Below, piece by piece: positions 8,378-16,783 of a stretch of DNA of 64,000 nucleotides. The stretch's first letter is position 1. Every line of letters starts with the position of its first letter. The translations under genes were made by a program, and so were the position numbers. The notes below the pieces were generated by a model. It did no database searches and was not told the origin of the DNA. It saw nothing but the letters and a program-made list of their open reading frames with translations. Origin of the DNA: Pedobacter glucosidilyticus DSM 23534 (GTDB lineage: Bacteria > Bacteroidota > Bacteroidia > Sphingobacteriales > Sphingobacteriaceae). The stretch is taken from assembly GCF_000425145.1 (NCBI RefSeq), contig NZ_AULF01000017.1:1-64000 (forward strand), written 5' to 3'.

Positions 8378-10480
8378 ATGTTTATGAAATTTAGCACTAT
8401 ACTATATACCATTTGTTTGTTACTTTTTAGTTTACGAGCAAAATCTCAACTTTTTGAATCGCATCTTAAAGCTGGCGAAAAAGAATATCAAGCGTTAAGG
8501 TATAAAATGGCTGTCCCGCATTTCTTAAATGCTTATAAAAAAGATACCACAAATAGCTTAGTTATAGAGCGGTTAGCTAATAGCTATCGTTTAGTGAAAG
8601 ATTATGATAATGCCGAGATATGGTATACTAAACTTAGTAAAACCAAAAAGAGCCTAAATACCAATGATTTAAGATACCATGCAGAAGCTTTAGCAAACAA
8701 CGGCAAGTATGAGGAATCTCAGATGATTTCTAATAAAATAACCAATGCTAAGTATAGAAAAGATTATATTAATAATACTTCCGATAGTAGCAGATGGAAA
8801 ATAAAGTTAACTAATTTTAACACACAGTTTTCAGAATTTAGCCCGGTATATTATAAAGATGGACTTGTGTTTACAAGTAACCGAACCTTAGATAAACTGG
8901 TAAAACACATTTATGGTTGGGATTTATCGCCTTATAACAACCTATACTTTATAAGTAATGATAAAATTATCACCACCGACTCTAGTAATGCCAGCTCTAT
9001 CACAAAAAGTAAATATCCTTACATTTTTAATGATGATGATACTAAAGCAACTAGTAATGATAGTAAATTATTAAACACTTACAGCCTCAGTACAAAAACC
9101 AATACTAGTATTTATACTGATAATTTTGTAGAAGCCAAGAAATTTAGTACCAATTTAAAATCAAAATTTCATGATGGAACAGCTACTTTTTCTGAAGATG
9201 AAAATGAAGTTTTCTTCACCAGAAATCATGAGAAAAAAGATCAGAATGGAACTTATAAATTAAAAATCATGACTTCTACCTTTCGAGATGGAGCATGGAC
9301 CAAACCTACAGCGTTTGCATACAATAGTCAAGAATATTCTACAGGACACCCTTCTTTATCTAAAGATGGTAAAATTTTATTCTTTTCATCAGACAAACCT
9401 GGCGGCTTGGGAGGGTCTGATATTTATTACTGCACAAGAAGAGGAAATAATACATGGAGTAACCCAACCAATTTGGGAAACATGATTAATACCGCAGGTG
9501 AAGAACAATTTCCATTTGTTGATGATGATGGTAATTTATATTATGCTTCAAGCGGCAAAGGAGGTTACGGCGGACTCGACATATTTTTCGTCCCGCTTAA
9601 AGATTTAAAACCGAATGGACCAGTAAGAAATCTAGGCGCACCTTTAAACTCTAATAAAGACGATTTTGGCTTTATCATCAACAAACAAAAAACAGAAGGA
9701 TTTTTTACTTCGAACAGAAATTATAACGATGATATCTTTAGCTTTGTGCAATTACCCTCAAATCGTTTAGATTTAATTGTGGATGTTGTTGATGAGAATG
9801 ACACCCCAATCGAAGGAGCACTTGTTAAGTTAACATCATCAAGCAGTTATACTTTTGAACAACTTAATGATGTAAATGGGAAAGCATTTTATGAGTTAGA
9901 GCCCAATTTAAACTATATCATAGAAGGCTCTAAAAAAGGCTTTACAGCTCAGCAAGTTAGCATTAATACTGTAGATAAGTTACCTAACCAAACCTTATAT
10001 GCTAAAATAGTATTGAGCAAACCACCTAGGGGTATAAAAACAGTTAATGTTGACATTAAACTTAGCGCCAAATGCGATTCTCTAAAGAAACATTACTATT
10101 TACCAGAAATTTATTATGATTTAGACCAGTCATACATCAGGGCTGATGCCGTACCAACCATGCAACGCTTACTTGGCTTATTATTGGCAGAACCAGAACT
10201 TAAAGTATTGATAGGCTCTCATTGCGATTCTAGAGCCGGAGTCTTGTATAATTTAGATTTATCTAAAAGAAGGGCACAAGCTGCAAAAGAATATTTAATG
10301 CAAAGAGGCGTGGCAGAATCAAGAATTATAGCTACTTTCTTTGGTAAATCTAATCTTACTAATGGTTGCGCAGATGGTGTACCTTGTCCAGAAAATTTAC
10401 AACAACAAAATAGAAGATCAGAATTCCAGATTATAAGAAATGGTAGAAATTTAAATATAGAATGCGGCTTTGGCTTCTAG
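8378..10480 (+). CDS. PorE-like OmpA family protein (TPR, PD40, CarboxypepD_reg, OmpA)
   Basis: A 700-aa periplasmic protein. Signal peptide (1-24) is followed by TPR-like helices (about 30-130), PD40/WD40-like beta-propeller strands (about 155-455, e.g. FSSDKPGGLGGSDIYY), a carboxypeptidase-regulatory-like domain (about 465-550) and a C-terminal OmpA peptidoglycan-binding domain (about 580-695; GSHCDSRAGVLYNLDLSKRR, QQQNRRSEF). This architecture matches PorE of the T9SS, which ties outer-membrane parts to peptidoglycan. The signal peptide lacks an obvious lipobox Cys, unlike many PorE lipoproteins. The start ATG lies 5 bases past the preceding stop; Met3 is an alternative. Confidence 0.9.
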   Translation: MFMKFSTILYTICLLLFSLRAKSQLFESHLKAGEKEYQALRYKMAVPHFLNAYKKDTTNSLVIERLANSYRLVKDYDNAEIWYTKLSKTKKSLNTNDLRYHAEALANNGKYEESQMISNKITNAKYRKDYINNTSDSSRWKIKLTNFNTQFSEFSPVYYKDGLVFTSNRTLDKLVKHIYGWDLSPYNNLYFISNDKIITTDSSNASSITKSKYPYIFNDDDTKATSNDSKLLNTYSLSTKTNTSIYTDNFVEAKKFSTNLKSKFHDGTATFSEDENEVFFTRNHEKKDQNGTYKLKIMTSTFRDGAWTKPTAFAYNSQEYSTGHPSLSKDGKILFFSSDKPGGLGGSDIYYCTRRGNNTWSNPTNLGNMINTAGEEQFPFVDDDGNLYYASSGKGGYGGLDIFFVPLKDLKPNGPVRNLGAPLNSNKDDFGFIINKQKTEGFFTSNRNYNDDIFSFVQLPSNRLDLIVDVVDENDTPIEGALVKLTSSSSYTFEQLNDVNGKAFYELEPNLNYIIEGSKKGFTAQQVSINTVDKLPNQTLYAKIVLSKPPRGIKTVNVDIKLSAKCDSLKKHYYLPEIYYDLDQSYIRADAVPTMQRLLGLLLAEPELKVLIGSHCDSRAGVLYNLDLSKRRAQAAKEYLMQRGVAESRIIATFFGKSNLTNGCADGVPCPENLQQQNRRSEFQIIRNGRNLNIECGFGF

Positions 10481-10510
10481 TCAAATAGCTCACGATAGTT
10501 ATTTCTATAT

Positions 10511-10588
10511 AAATAGGCTGTTTTAAAAACCATTTAATTAAGTTGAGCGCTTTGCTGAACATGAGATGGTAATTTAAACAGCCTATTT
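10511..10588. terminator. Long inverted repeat between convergent genes
   Basis: Arms 10511-10527 (AAATAGGCTGTTTTAAA) and 10573-10588 (TTTAAACAGCCTATTT) are complementary apart from one extra T and enclose about 45 bases. They sit between the OmpA gene (+) and the YeeE/YedE genes (-), so a bidirectional terminator is likely. No strong T-run follows on the plus strand. Confidence 0.55.
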
Positions 10589-10639
10589 ACATTTAAAAAA
10601 ATTTTACTTTTATAAGATGTTTCAAAAGCGTTTTGGATG

Positions 10640-11053
10640 TTAATGCGGCAACTTATCTTTGATGACACCATAAAGATACGTTCCGCCTAAGGCACCTGCT
10701 ATTACAATAAGCATAGCAAAATATCCGTAGCCAACATTTACGAACATTGGCCCAGGGCAAGCACCTGTTAAAGCCCAGCCTAAGCCAAAAATTGTACCGC
10801 CAAGGATATATTTTTTCCAGCTTTTATCTTTATCCTGAAAAACAATAGGATTACCTGCTGTATCTCTTAAGCCAAATTTTTTAATCAAAAAAACGGCTAA
10901 TACACCCAAAGTTACCGCAGTACCAATAATGCCGTACATGTGGAAAGATTGAAAGCGAAACATCTCTTGGATACGATACCAAGATATAGCTTCTGATTTA
11001 GCCATGATGATTCCAAAAACTAATCCTGCTAGTATAAATTTTAATCCTTTCAT
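10640..11053 (-). CDS. YeeE/YedE-type half-transporter (DUF6691-like)
   Basis: A 137-aa membrane protein with four predicted TM segments (about 5-20, 38-57, 85-105, 112-132) and the signature GWALTGACPGPMFVNVG, which aligns with the cysteine motif of YeeE/YedE sulfur transporters. It lies three bases downstream of a second half-size YeeE/YedE protein. The two probably form one functional transporter, as full-length YeeE contains two such units. Thiosulfate is the substrate of characterised YeeE; the substrate here is not known, though the cluster deals with sulfur. Confidence 0.85.
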   Translation of the reverse strand: MKGLKFILAGLVFGIIMAKSEAISWYRIQEMFRFQSFHMYGIIGTAVTLGVLAVFLIKKFGLRDTAGNPIVFQDKDKSWKKYILGGTIFGLGWALTGACPGPMFVNVGYGYFAMLIVIAGALGGTYLYGVIKDKLPH

Positions 11054-11056
11054 GTC

Positions 11057-11617
11057 TTAGAATATTAATGGTAAAATAAAATATGTCATGGCTAAGCCTC
11101 CTATAAAAAAGCCTATTACTGCTACTAAAGAAGGTATTTGTAAATTTGATAAACCACTTATAGCATGGCCAGAGGTACAACCACCAGCGTATCTTGATCC
11201 AAAACCTACTAATAAACCACCTATCAATAATACCAATATGCCTTTAAAAGAAGTGGCAAATTCTAACCCAAAAATATGGGAAGGGTTTAGTTGCCCGTCA
11301 AATGCAATTCCCAGTTGTTTTAAATCTTGTATGGTTGATACTGAAAGCGATAAAGGCTCATCATTTTTTAAAATGGTTGATGCTATAATACCTCCAATTA
11401 CAGAGCCCACTAAAAATAGTAGATTCCATTGCTGTGATTTCCAATCAAAATCAAAAAACTTTATTTTCTTACCGGCGCCTGCCATGCTACACATGGTTCT
11501 CAGGTTTGATGAAAAACCAAATGATTTCCCAAAAAACAGCAATAAAATCATTATAAAAGCTATAGCCACACCAGATACATACCATGGCCATGGCTGTTTT
11601 AAAATTTCTAACATCAT
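11057..11617 (-). CDS. YeeE/YedE family sulfur transport protein
   Basis: A 186-aa membrane protein with TM helices around 12-30, 60-80, 120-140 and 160-185. The motif GSRYAGGCTSGHAISGLS (about 139-156) contains the conserved Cys of the family, thought to relay thiosulfate or persulfide sulfur. The start ATG overlaps the TGA stop of the upstream universal stress gene (ATGA, 11617-11614), so translation is coupled. It is the partner of the following half-transporter. Confidence 0.9.
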   Translation of the reverse strand: MMLEILKQPWPWYVSGVAIAFIMILLLFFGKSFGFSSNLRTMCSMAGAGKKIKFFDFDWKSQQWNLLFLVGSVIGGIIASTILKNDEPLSLSVSTIQDLKQLGIAFDGQLNPSHIFGLEFATSFKGILVLLIGGLLVGFGSRYAGGCTSGHAISGLSNLQIPSLVAVIGFFIGGLAMTYFILPLIF

Positions 11618-12429
11618 AAACTATTTAAATGATAAGTAAGAACTGGTTTAGCGCAATGGTTGATTAAACGCTCTGCCACGCTACCAAATAATAAATGACC
11701 AAACCCTTTACGTCCATGCGTTCCTATGCAAACCAAATCCATTTCATGGTCTTTATTAAAATTGTATACACCTTCATCAACCTGATCATCAGAATGAAGA
11801 AAAACGTTATAATTTTCCAAGTTATTGATAACCGCAAACTCTCGCATATTATACTCTATATCTGCTATCATACCTATTTCATTAGGTTTTAAAATATGTA
11901 ACAAGTTGATACAAGCATCTTGATCAGCAATTTTATGAATAAAATCTAATTGAGGGTGTGTGCTTGGCTTTTCAAAATCTAACAATAATAAAATCTGCTG
12001 AAGTTTAGTTGGAGTACTATATTGGTTTACCGTAATGATGGGCACAGCAGCGCCTCTTGCTACGTGTTGTGCTTCTGAACCTACTAAATGCTCCATTAAA
12101 CCAGAAGAACCTTTTGTTCCCATGATGATGACATCTACACCTAACTCTATAGCCATTTCATTAATGGTTGAGGTAATAGCTCCTTTTTTTAAAAGATAAT
12201 CAAACTTCCAGTTTAATTGTAAAGCTTTAAACTTTTGTTTTGCCTCATCTATTAGGGTAAGTACTTTATTTTCTGCGGCTTCTTCATCTAAAATATTTCC
12301 GTTTACAGGTATAACATGCAACAGGGTAACCTGAGTATTTACCTTTTTTTGAAGTAAGCTAACCACAGCATCTGCTGCGTTAAAAGTGCTAGAAAAATCT
12401 GTTGGCACTAAAATTTTTAATGTTTCCAT
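11614..12429 (-). CDS. Universal stress protein, tandem UspA domains
   Basis: A 271-aa protein with two UspA domains. The first ends in GTKGSSGLMEHLVGSEAQHV and the second in GTHGRKGFGHLLFGSVAERL; both carry the G-x2-G-x9-G(S) ATP-binding loop. It is cytosolic and probably ATP-binding. Its place between the MBL-rhodanese gene (4-base gap) and the YeeE pair (ATGA overlap) makes it part of the sulfur operon. Its role there is unknown. Confidence 0.9.
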   Translation of the reverse strand: METLKILVPTDFSSTFNAADAVVSLLQKKVNTQVTLLHVIPVNGNILDEEAAENKVLTLIDEAKQKFKALQLNWKFDYLLKKGAITSTINEMAIELGVDVIIMGTKGSSGLMEHLVGSEAQHVARGAAVPIITVNQYSTPTKLQQILLLLDFEKPSTHPQLDFIHKIADQDACINLLHILKPNEIGMIADIEYNMREFAVINNLENYNVFLHSDDQVDEGVYNFNKDHEMDLVCIGTHGRKGFGHLLFGSVAERLINHCAKPVLTYHLNSL

Positions 12430-12433
12430 TTGA

Positions 12434-13855
12434 TTAAGATTTCATGGTGCTTGGACAAACATAAGCGCTGATGTTAAATTTCTCTGTTTCTTTGATGGCT
12501 TTAAAACCACCTTTTACATCAATCAAATTCTCGAAACCGCGGGCTCTTAAAATAGAGTTAAAAATCATGGAGCGATAACCACCTGCACAGTGTACATAAT
12601 AAGTCTTATTCTTATCTAAAGTACTCATTTGGTTATTGATATAATCTAAAGCCACGTTTTCTGCCTCCACAACATGCTCGGCAAAATACTCTGTATCTTT
12701 TCTTACGTCAACCATATTTACGGTTTCACCTGAAGCCATTTTTTGAGCTAATTCCTCAGCAGAAATAGATGCTATTTTATCAACTTCTTTACCTGCTGCT
12801 TCCCATGCTTTCATACCTCCGGCTAAATAACCAATAGCAGCATCGTAACCTACTCTTGCTAAACGGGTTACCACTTCTTCTTCTCTACCTTCATCAGTTA
12901 TTAATAATATTTCTTGTTTGATATCTGGAATTAAAGAACCCACCCAAGGTGCAAAATTTCCATCAATACCGATATTAATAGCGTTAGGGATAAAACCTGC
13001 TGCAAAAGTTTGTGCATCTCTGGTATCTAACAAAATGGCACCTGTTTCATTAGCGGCCGCTTCAAAAGCATCCGGAGATAAAGCCTGCGTACCTTTTTCT
13101 AAAACTTTCTCAAAACTTTCATAACCTTCTTTATTCATTTTTACGTTTTCAGGGAAGTAGGCTGGCGGCGGAGTTAAACCATCTGTAACTTCTTTTACAA
13201 ACTCCTCTTGTGTCATGTTTGCTCTTAAGGCATAGTTGTATTTTTTCTGATTGCCTAAAGTATCAGTAGTTTCTTTACTCATATTTTTACCACAAGCAGA
13301 ACCTGCACCATGTGCTGGATATACAATAACCTCATCTGGCAAAGTCATCACTTTATTTCTTAACGAGTTAAACAAAGTAGCTGCTAGTTCTTCTTGGGTC
13401 ATGTGTGCTGCTTTTTGAGCTAAATCTGGCCGACCAACATCACCAATAAACAAGGTATCGCCAGAGAAAAGAGCCGTTTCTTTACCATTTTTATCTAATA
13501 GTAAATAACAGCTAGACTCCATGGTATGGCCTGGAGTATGTAATACTTTAAAGCTGATATCGCCAAGTTTGAAAATTTCTCCATCTTTAGCTATATGCGC
13601 ATCAAAACTTGGATTTGCTTGTGGTCCGTAAATGATTTTTGCACCTGTTTGCTTACTTAAATCAACGTGACCGGATACAAAATCTGCATGAAAATGGGTC
13701 TCAAAAATGTATTTGATGGTAGCGCCATTGGCTTTAGCTTTTTCTATGTAAGGACCAACTTCTCTTAAAGGATCTATAATGGCGGCTTCATTACCTGATT
13801 GAATGTAGTATGCACCTTGTGCTAAACATCCGGTATAAATTTGCTCAATTGTCAT
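12434..13855 (-). CDS. Persulfide-dioxygenase-like MBL hydrolase fused to two rhodanese domains
   Basis: A 473-aa cytosolic fusion. The ETHE1-like metallo-beta-lactamase domain (1-240) has HFHADFVSGH (54-63), HTPGHTMES (106-114) and GDTLFIGDVGRPDL (132-145); ETHE1-type enzymes oxidise glutathione persulfide to sulfite. The first rhodanese domain (about 258-355) has Thr-Asp where the catalytic Cys would sit (LLITDEGRE), so it is probably inactive. The second (about 365-460) has an active-site Cys423 in HCAGGYRS. It heads the operon with the Usp and YeeE genes. A GTGA-N6-TCAC palindrome lies 58 bases upstream of the start. Sulfite produced could leave through the adjacent TauE exporter. Confidence 0.92.
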   Translation of the reverse strand: MTIEQIYTGCLAQGAYYIQSGNEAAIIDPLREVGPYIEKAKANGATIKYIFETHFHADFVSGHVDLSKQTGAKIIYGPQANPSFDAHIAKDGEIFKLGDISFKVLHTPGHTMESSCYLLLDKNGKETALFSGDTLFIGDVGRPDLAQKAAHMTQEELAATLFNSLRNKVMTLPDEVIVYPAHGAGSACGKNMSKETTDTLGNQKKYNYALRANMTQEEFVKEVTDGLTPPPAYFPENVKMNKEGYESFEKVLEKGTQALSPDAFEAAANETGAILLDTRDAQTFAAGFIPNAINIGIDGNFAPWVGSLIPDIKQEILLITDEGREEEVVTRLARVGYDAAIGYLAGGMKAWEAAGKEVDKIASISAEELAQKMASGETVNMVDVRKDTEYFAEHVVEAENVALDYINNQMSTLDKNKTYYVHCAGGYRSMIFNSILRARGFENLIDVKGGFKAIKETEKFNISAYVCPSTMKS

Positions 13856-13912
13856 CTATATAATTTTTCTATTTTATGTATTCAAATTTCGACTTCGTTT
13901 GTGATTTATTTG

Positions 13913-13926
13913 GTGACTTTTATCAC
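13913..13926. promoter_or_regulatory. Predicted Crp/Fnr operator before the MBL-rhodanese operon
   Basis: GTGACTTTTATCAC has perfect GTGA-N6-TCAC half-sites, the classic Crp-type operator. It starts one base past the stop of the TauE gene and 58 bases upstream of the MBL start. A second site with an almost identical core is at 14769-14782, and a Crp/Fnr gene with the matching recognition helix follows it. Confidence 0.75.
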
Positions 13927-13927
13927 T

Positions 13928-14722
13928 TTACAGATATATTTCTTTAATCAGTATATATATCCCCATCAACAATACAAACCAACCAAAACCTTTTTTAAGT
14001 TTATCTCCAGTTATCTTCTTTCCTAAAATTCCTCCTATAAAAATCCCTGCTATCGCTATCGTACTTATGGTTAACAAGAAAATCCAATCGATTTTAAAAT
14101 GACCTAAGTCTCCGGCAAAGCCTATTAAAGAGTTTAAAGCAATGATGAGTAAAGATGTGCCGATAGCTTTCTTCATGGGTAGTTTAACCAAGAACACTAG
14201 TGCGGGGATTAATAAAAAGCCACCTCCGGCACCTAAAAGACCGGTTATAATACCAATAGCTATACCATACCCTAACAGCTTTAAAAATTTAATACAATCA
14301 GTACATTCTTTATCAGGAGCTGCTAAATTCCCGTTTTTTATCATACTTACAGATGCTGCCAGCATTAAAATGGCAAACAAAACCATGGTAAAAACAGATG
14401 AAGAAAACTCAAAACCTGCTACCGTAAATAAATGATGAGGAATACTAGGCACCAAAAATTTTCTTGTTAAAAAAACAGTGATGATAGATGCTGCACCAAA
14501 ATAGATAGCGGTTTTAACGCTTACCAAATTATTTTTAAAATTATTGTAAGAGCCAATTAAGCTAGTTAAACCTACTATAAACAAAGAATAAGAAGTGGCT
14601 AATAAAGGATGTATCCCAAATAAATAAACTAGTACGGGCACTGTTAAAATAGAACCCCCGCCACCAATTAATCCTAATGATATTCCAATAAGAGCCGAAG
14701 CTAAGTAACCTGCTATTTCCAT
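13928..14722 (-). CDS. TauE/SafE family sulfite (sulfonate) exporter
   Basis: A 264-aa protein with about eight TM helices and the family signature GISLGLIGGGGSILTVPVLV near the N-terminus. It is repeated as GIITGLLGAGGGFLLIPALV in the second half, showing the internal duplication typical of TauE/SafE. These inner-membrane permeases export sulfite or organosulfur anions. Its location between the persulfide dioxygenase operon and the Crp/Fnr gene, with an operator on each side, points to removal of sulfite made by the MBL enzyme. It has its own predicted promoter/operator. Confidence 0.92.
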   Translation of the reverse strand: MEIAGYLASALIGISLGLIGGGGSILTVPVLVYLFGIHPLLATSYSLFIVGLTSLIGSYNNFKNNLVSVKTAIYFGAASIITVFLTRKFLVPSIPHHLFTVAGFEFSSSVFTMVLFAILMLAASVSMIKNGNLAAPDKECTDCIKFLKLLGYGIAIGIITGLLGAGGGFLLIPALVFLVKLPMKKAIGTSLLIIALNSLIGFAGDLGHFKIDWIFLLTISTIAIAGIFIGGILGKKITGDKLKKGFGWFVLLMGIYILIKEIYL

Positions 14723-14768
14723 TTATTGTAATTTACAACAAAGATGCTGCAATGGCTACTGCTTATTG

Positions 14769-14782
14769 GTGACTTTTGTCAC
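14769..14782. promoter_or_regulatory. Predicted Crp/Fnr operator before the TauE gene
   Basis: GTGACTTTTGTCAC is a perfect palindrome in its outer five bases on each side (GTGAC/GTCAC). It differs from the site at 13913 by one base. It is 46 bases upstream of the TauE start and 24 bases past the stop of the regulator gene. Confidence 0.78.
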
Positions 14783-14806
14783 ATCGTTAAAAAAACATCA
14801 AAAAAA

Positions 14807-15448
14807 TTATTTTAACCACTCTACATAGTTACGATGCAAAATAACATCGCCTCTTTGCTCTATTTTTTTAAGTAGCCTTGAGATTACTTCTCTGGATGAG
14901 TTTAAATCGGCCGCAATTTCTTGATGTGTTAAGGGTAATTGCTTGGTATTGAGTTTTTCTGCTTGTTTTTTGAGGTAGAACATCAAGCGTTCATCTAAAC
15001 CTTTAAATGCTACACTATCTATCACTTGTAAAAGTTCTTCAAAACGATTTCTATAGGTTTCGAGTGTAAAATAATACCAGGTTTTGTAATTACGAACCAA
15101 ATCGTCCATAATTTCTATCGGGATAGATAAAACCGTGGTCTTTTCTACGGCTTTAGCCATTACCTCGCTGGTTTCTTGCTTAGTGGCACAAATTAAAGAC
15201 AAAGCACAGGCATTACCTGGTTCTAGATAGTACATAAAAAATTCGCCACCATCTTCGCCTTGTCTATAAAGTTTTACCTTACCGGCTACCACCAACATGG
15301 TAGAACGAAAATACTGTCCAGGTTGCATCATCAACTCGCCAGTTTCAAATGTTTTGATACTGGTGTGCTGAGCTAGCTTCTCTTTTAAGGCCAGTTCAAA
15401 CTGAGGGAAATATTTATTTAGATAATCGTTTGCAGAAAGGCTTGCCAT
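14807..15448 (-). CDS. Crp/Fnr family transcription regulator of the sulfur cluster
   Basis: A 213-aa regulator: cyclic-nucleotide-binding-like sensor domain (about 20-130), dimer helix (about 130-150) and winged HTH (about 165-213). The recognition helix SSREVISR (184-191) keeps the Arg-Glu-x3-Arg set that reads GTGA half-sites in CRP, which fits the two adjacent palindromes. The sensor domain lacks the cAMP signature RxSxx and instead has two close cysteines, Cys81 and Cys87 (NACALSLICATK). They are candidates for thiol or persulfide sensing, which is an inference. No matching palindrome is seen before its own gene, so autoregulation is not obvious. Confidence 0.9.
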   Translation of the reverse strand: MASLSANDYLNKYFPQFELALKEKLAQHTSIKTFETGELMMQPGQYFRSTMLVVAGKVKLYRQGEDGGEFFMYYLEPGNACALSLICATKQETSEVMAKAVEKTTVLSIPIEIMDDLVRNYKTWYYFTLETYRNRFEELLQVIDSVAFKGLDERLMFYLKKQAEKLNTKQLPLTHQEIAADLNSSREVISRLLKKIEQRGDVILHRNYVEWLK

Positions 15449-15545
15449 TATTTATAAAATGATTTTTTTCTAAGATAAAGCTTTTACCTTTTTGATATTG
15501 AGTTTTTAAACATTTATGATGATGATTTAACAAACCAACATCGGC

Positions 15546-16700
15546 TTAAAGCCAAATAATGGGATATTTTATAACTAAATTTCTAATAACTTCTTCTACT
15601 TGAGGTTGATGATTTAAAGCCGCCCAAGTTTTAAACCACTGTGTTTGTTTAAAAGCATTTGCCCCAAAAACTAGTGCTGGTTGCGCCACAGGCCACTCGT
15701 TCCAGTACATCACATCAGGTTTTAATGGCCATTTACTTTTATCAGTTAGGTAAGGATATAAAAAAGTAATACCTTTTTGGATAGATTTTCCATCTTCTGT
15801 TTTATAAGCCCATAAATTATCTTGAGGGGTTGATAATATTTGGCAAAGTGTGGCCATAGCATCTAAATTAAATAGCGAATAACCATAAGGTTTGGTACGA
15901 GCCATTTCTAAAGGAAAACTTCCATCTAACGCCATTTGATTAGGTAATAAAACAGTTTTATACCTGTTTCTACAAAATTCTAGAAGCTTTTCATCGCCAG
16001 TTAGTTTAGCAAAAGAAGCTACCTGCATGGTAAAGCAAGTACCATGATTATTTTTAGCTTCCATTTCTGCCTTACCGTAAGGGTGTGTCATTAGCCAGTT
16101 CAAATATTGGGTAAACCAATTTTTTATGGCTTTTAAATCTTCTGGTAAAATTCCTTTTTCCATAACGATTACACCTTGTGCAACATCCATGAGGTGAATG
16201 GTATCAATAATACCTATACCTCTGCCTGTAAAACGACCTTTTATGGCCTGTGCATATAAAAGATGAGGATTCATCTTCGTATCAGCATTTATAAACCAAG
16301 CTTTCAAATGTTTTACAGCGTGGTTAATATATTTTTTATCTCCGGTTAGCTTGTAAGCTGATGCTAAAGAGCCAATAATTTTACCTAACCTAATCACCGC
16401 AAAACGATGGGCAACAAAATTATCTGGATTGGTTAAACCATCCTTTTGTATATAAGGCCCATCTGGGTTTTGAGGATCTGGCCACCAATAATCGCCTTCA
16501 GAGTAGAAATCATTTTTGCCACCAGCACTTCTTGGTGATGAGCTTGCTGTTAAGGTAACAGGTTGCTCTTTTAAAGCCCAAGTAGCTTCTTGAAGTATTT
16601 GCTTTTTTAATACTTGGGTAATTTGTTTTTCTAAATGAGGAGCAGCATTAGCGCTTAAGCCTAAGAAGAAAAGGCAAATAAAGATTAAAATACGGTTCAT
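15546..16700 (-). CDS. Alginate lyase family protein (PF05426; PL5/PL38-like)
   Basis: A 384-aa secreted protein with a signal peptide (1-19, ending ANAA) and an alpha/alpha-toroid lyase domain. Catalytic-type motifs are KNNHGTCFTMQVASFAKLTG (about 214-233; Asn-His pair) and TKPYGYSLFNLDAM (about 269-282; Tyr). The exact PL family is uncertain: PL5 alginate lyases have a similar NNHSYW motif, and PL38 enzymes were earlier annotated through the same Pfam model. It is the last gene of the alginate operon, 83 bases after the PL6 gene. It probably depolymerises polyM alginate or a related glucuronan. Confidence 0.85.
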   Translation of the reverse strand: MNRILIFICLFFLGLSANAAPHLEKQITQVLKKQILQEATWALKEQPVTLTASSSPRSAGGKNDFYSEGDYWWPDPQNPDGPYIQKDGLTNPDNFVAHRFAVIRLGKIIGSLASAYKLTGDKKYINHAVKHLKAWFINADTKMNPHLLYAQAIKGRFTGRGIGIIDTIHLMDVAQGVIVMEKGILPEDLKAIKNWFTQYLNWLMTHPYGKAEMEAKNNHGTCFTMQVASFAKLTGDEKLLEFCRNRYKTVLLPNQMALDGSFPLEMARTKPYGYSLFNLDAMATLCQILSTPQDNLWAYKTEDGKSIQKGITFLYPYLTDKSKWPLKPDVMYWNEWPVAQPALVFGANAFKQTQWFKTWAALNHQPQVEEVIRNLVIKYPIIWL

Positions 16701-16783
16701 TTTGGTTTAATATTTAAGCTAAAATATCATTTAAAAAAGGGATTAAATAACGATGACCCATTTATTTAGTACTTGTAGGTGCT

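Noticed and set aside
11088-11639. 183-codon open frame antisense to the YeeE/YedE gene
   Set aside because: Covers a gene with conserved motifs and operon overlap on the other strand; product is Pro/Lys-rich with no recognisable domain.
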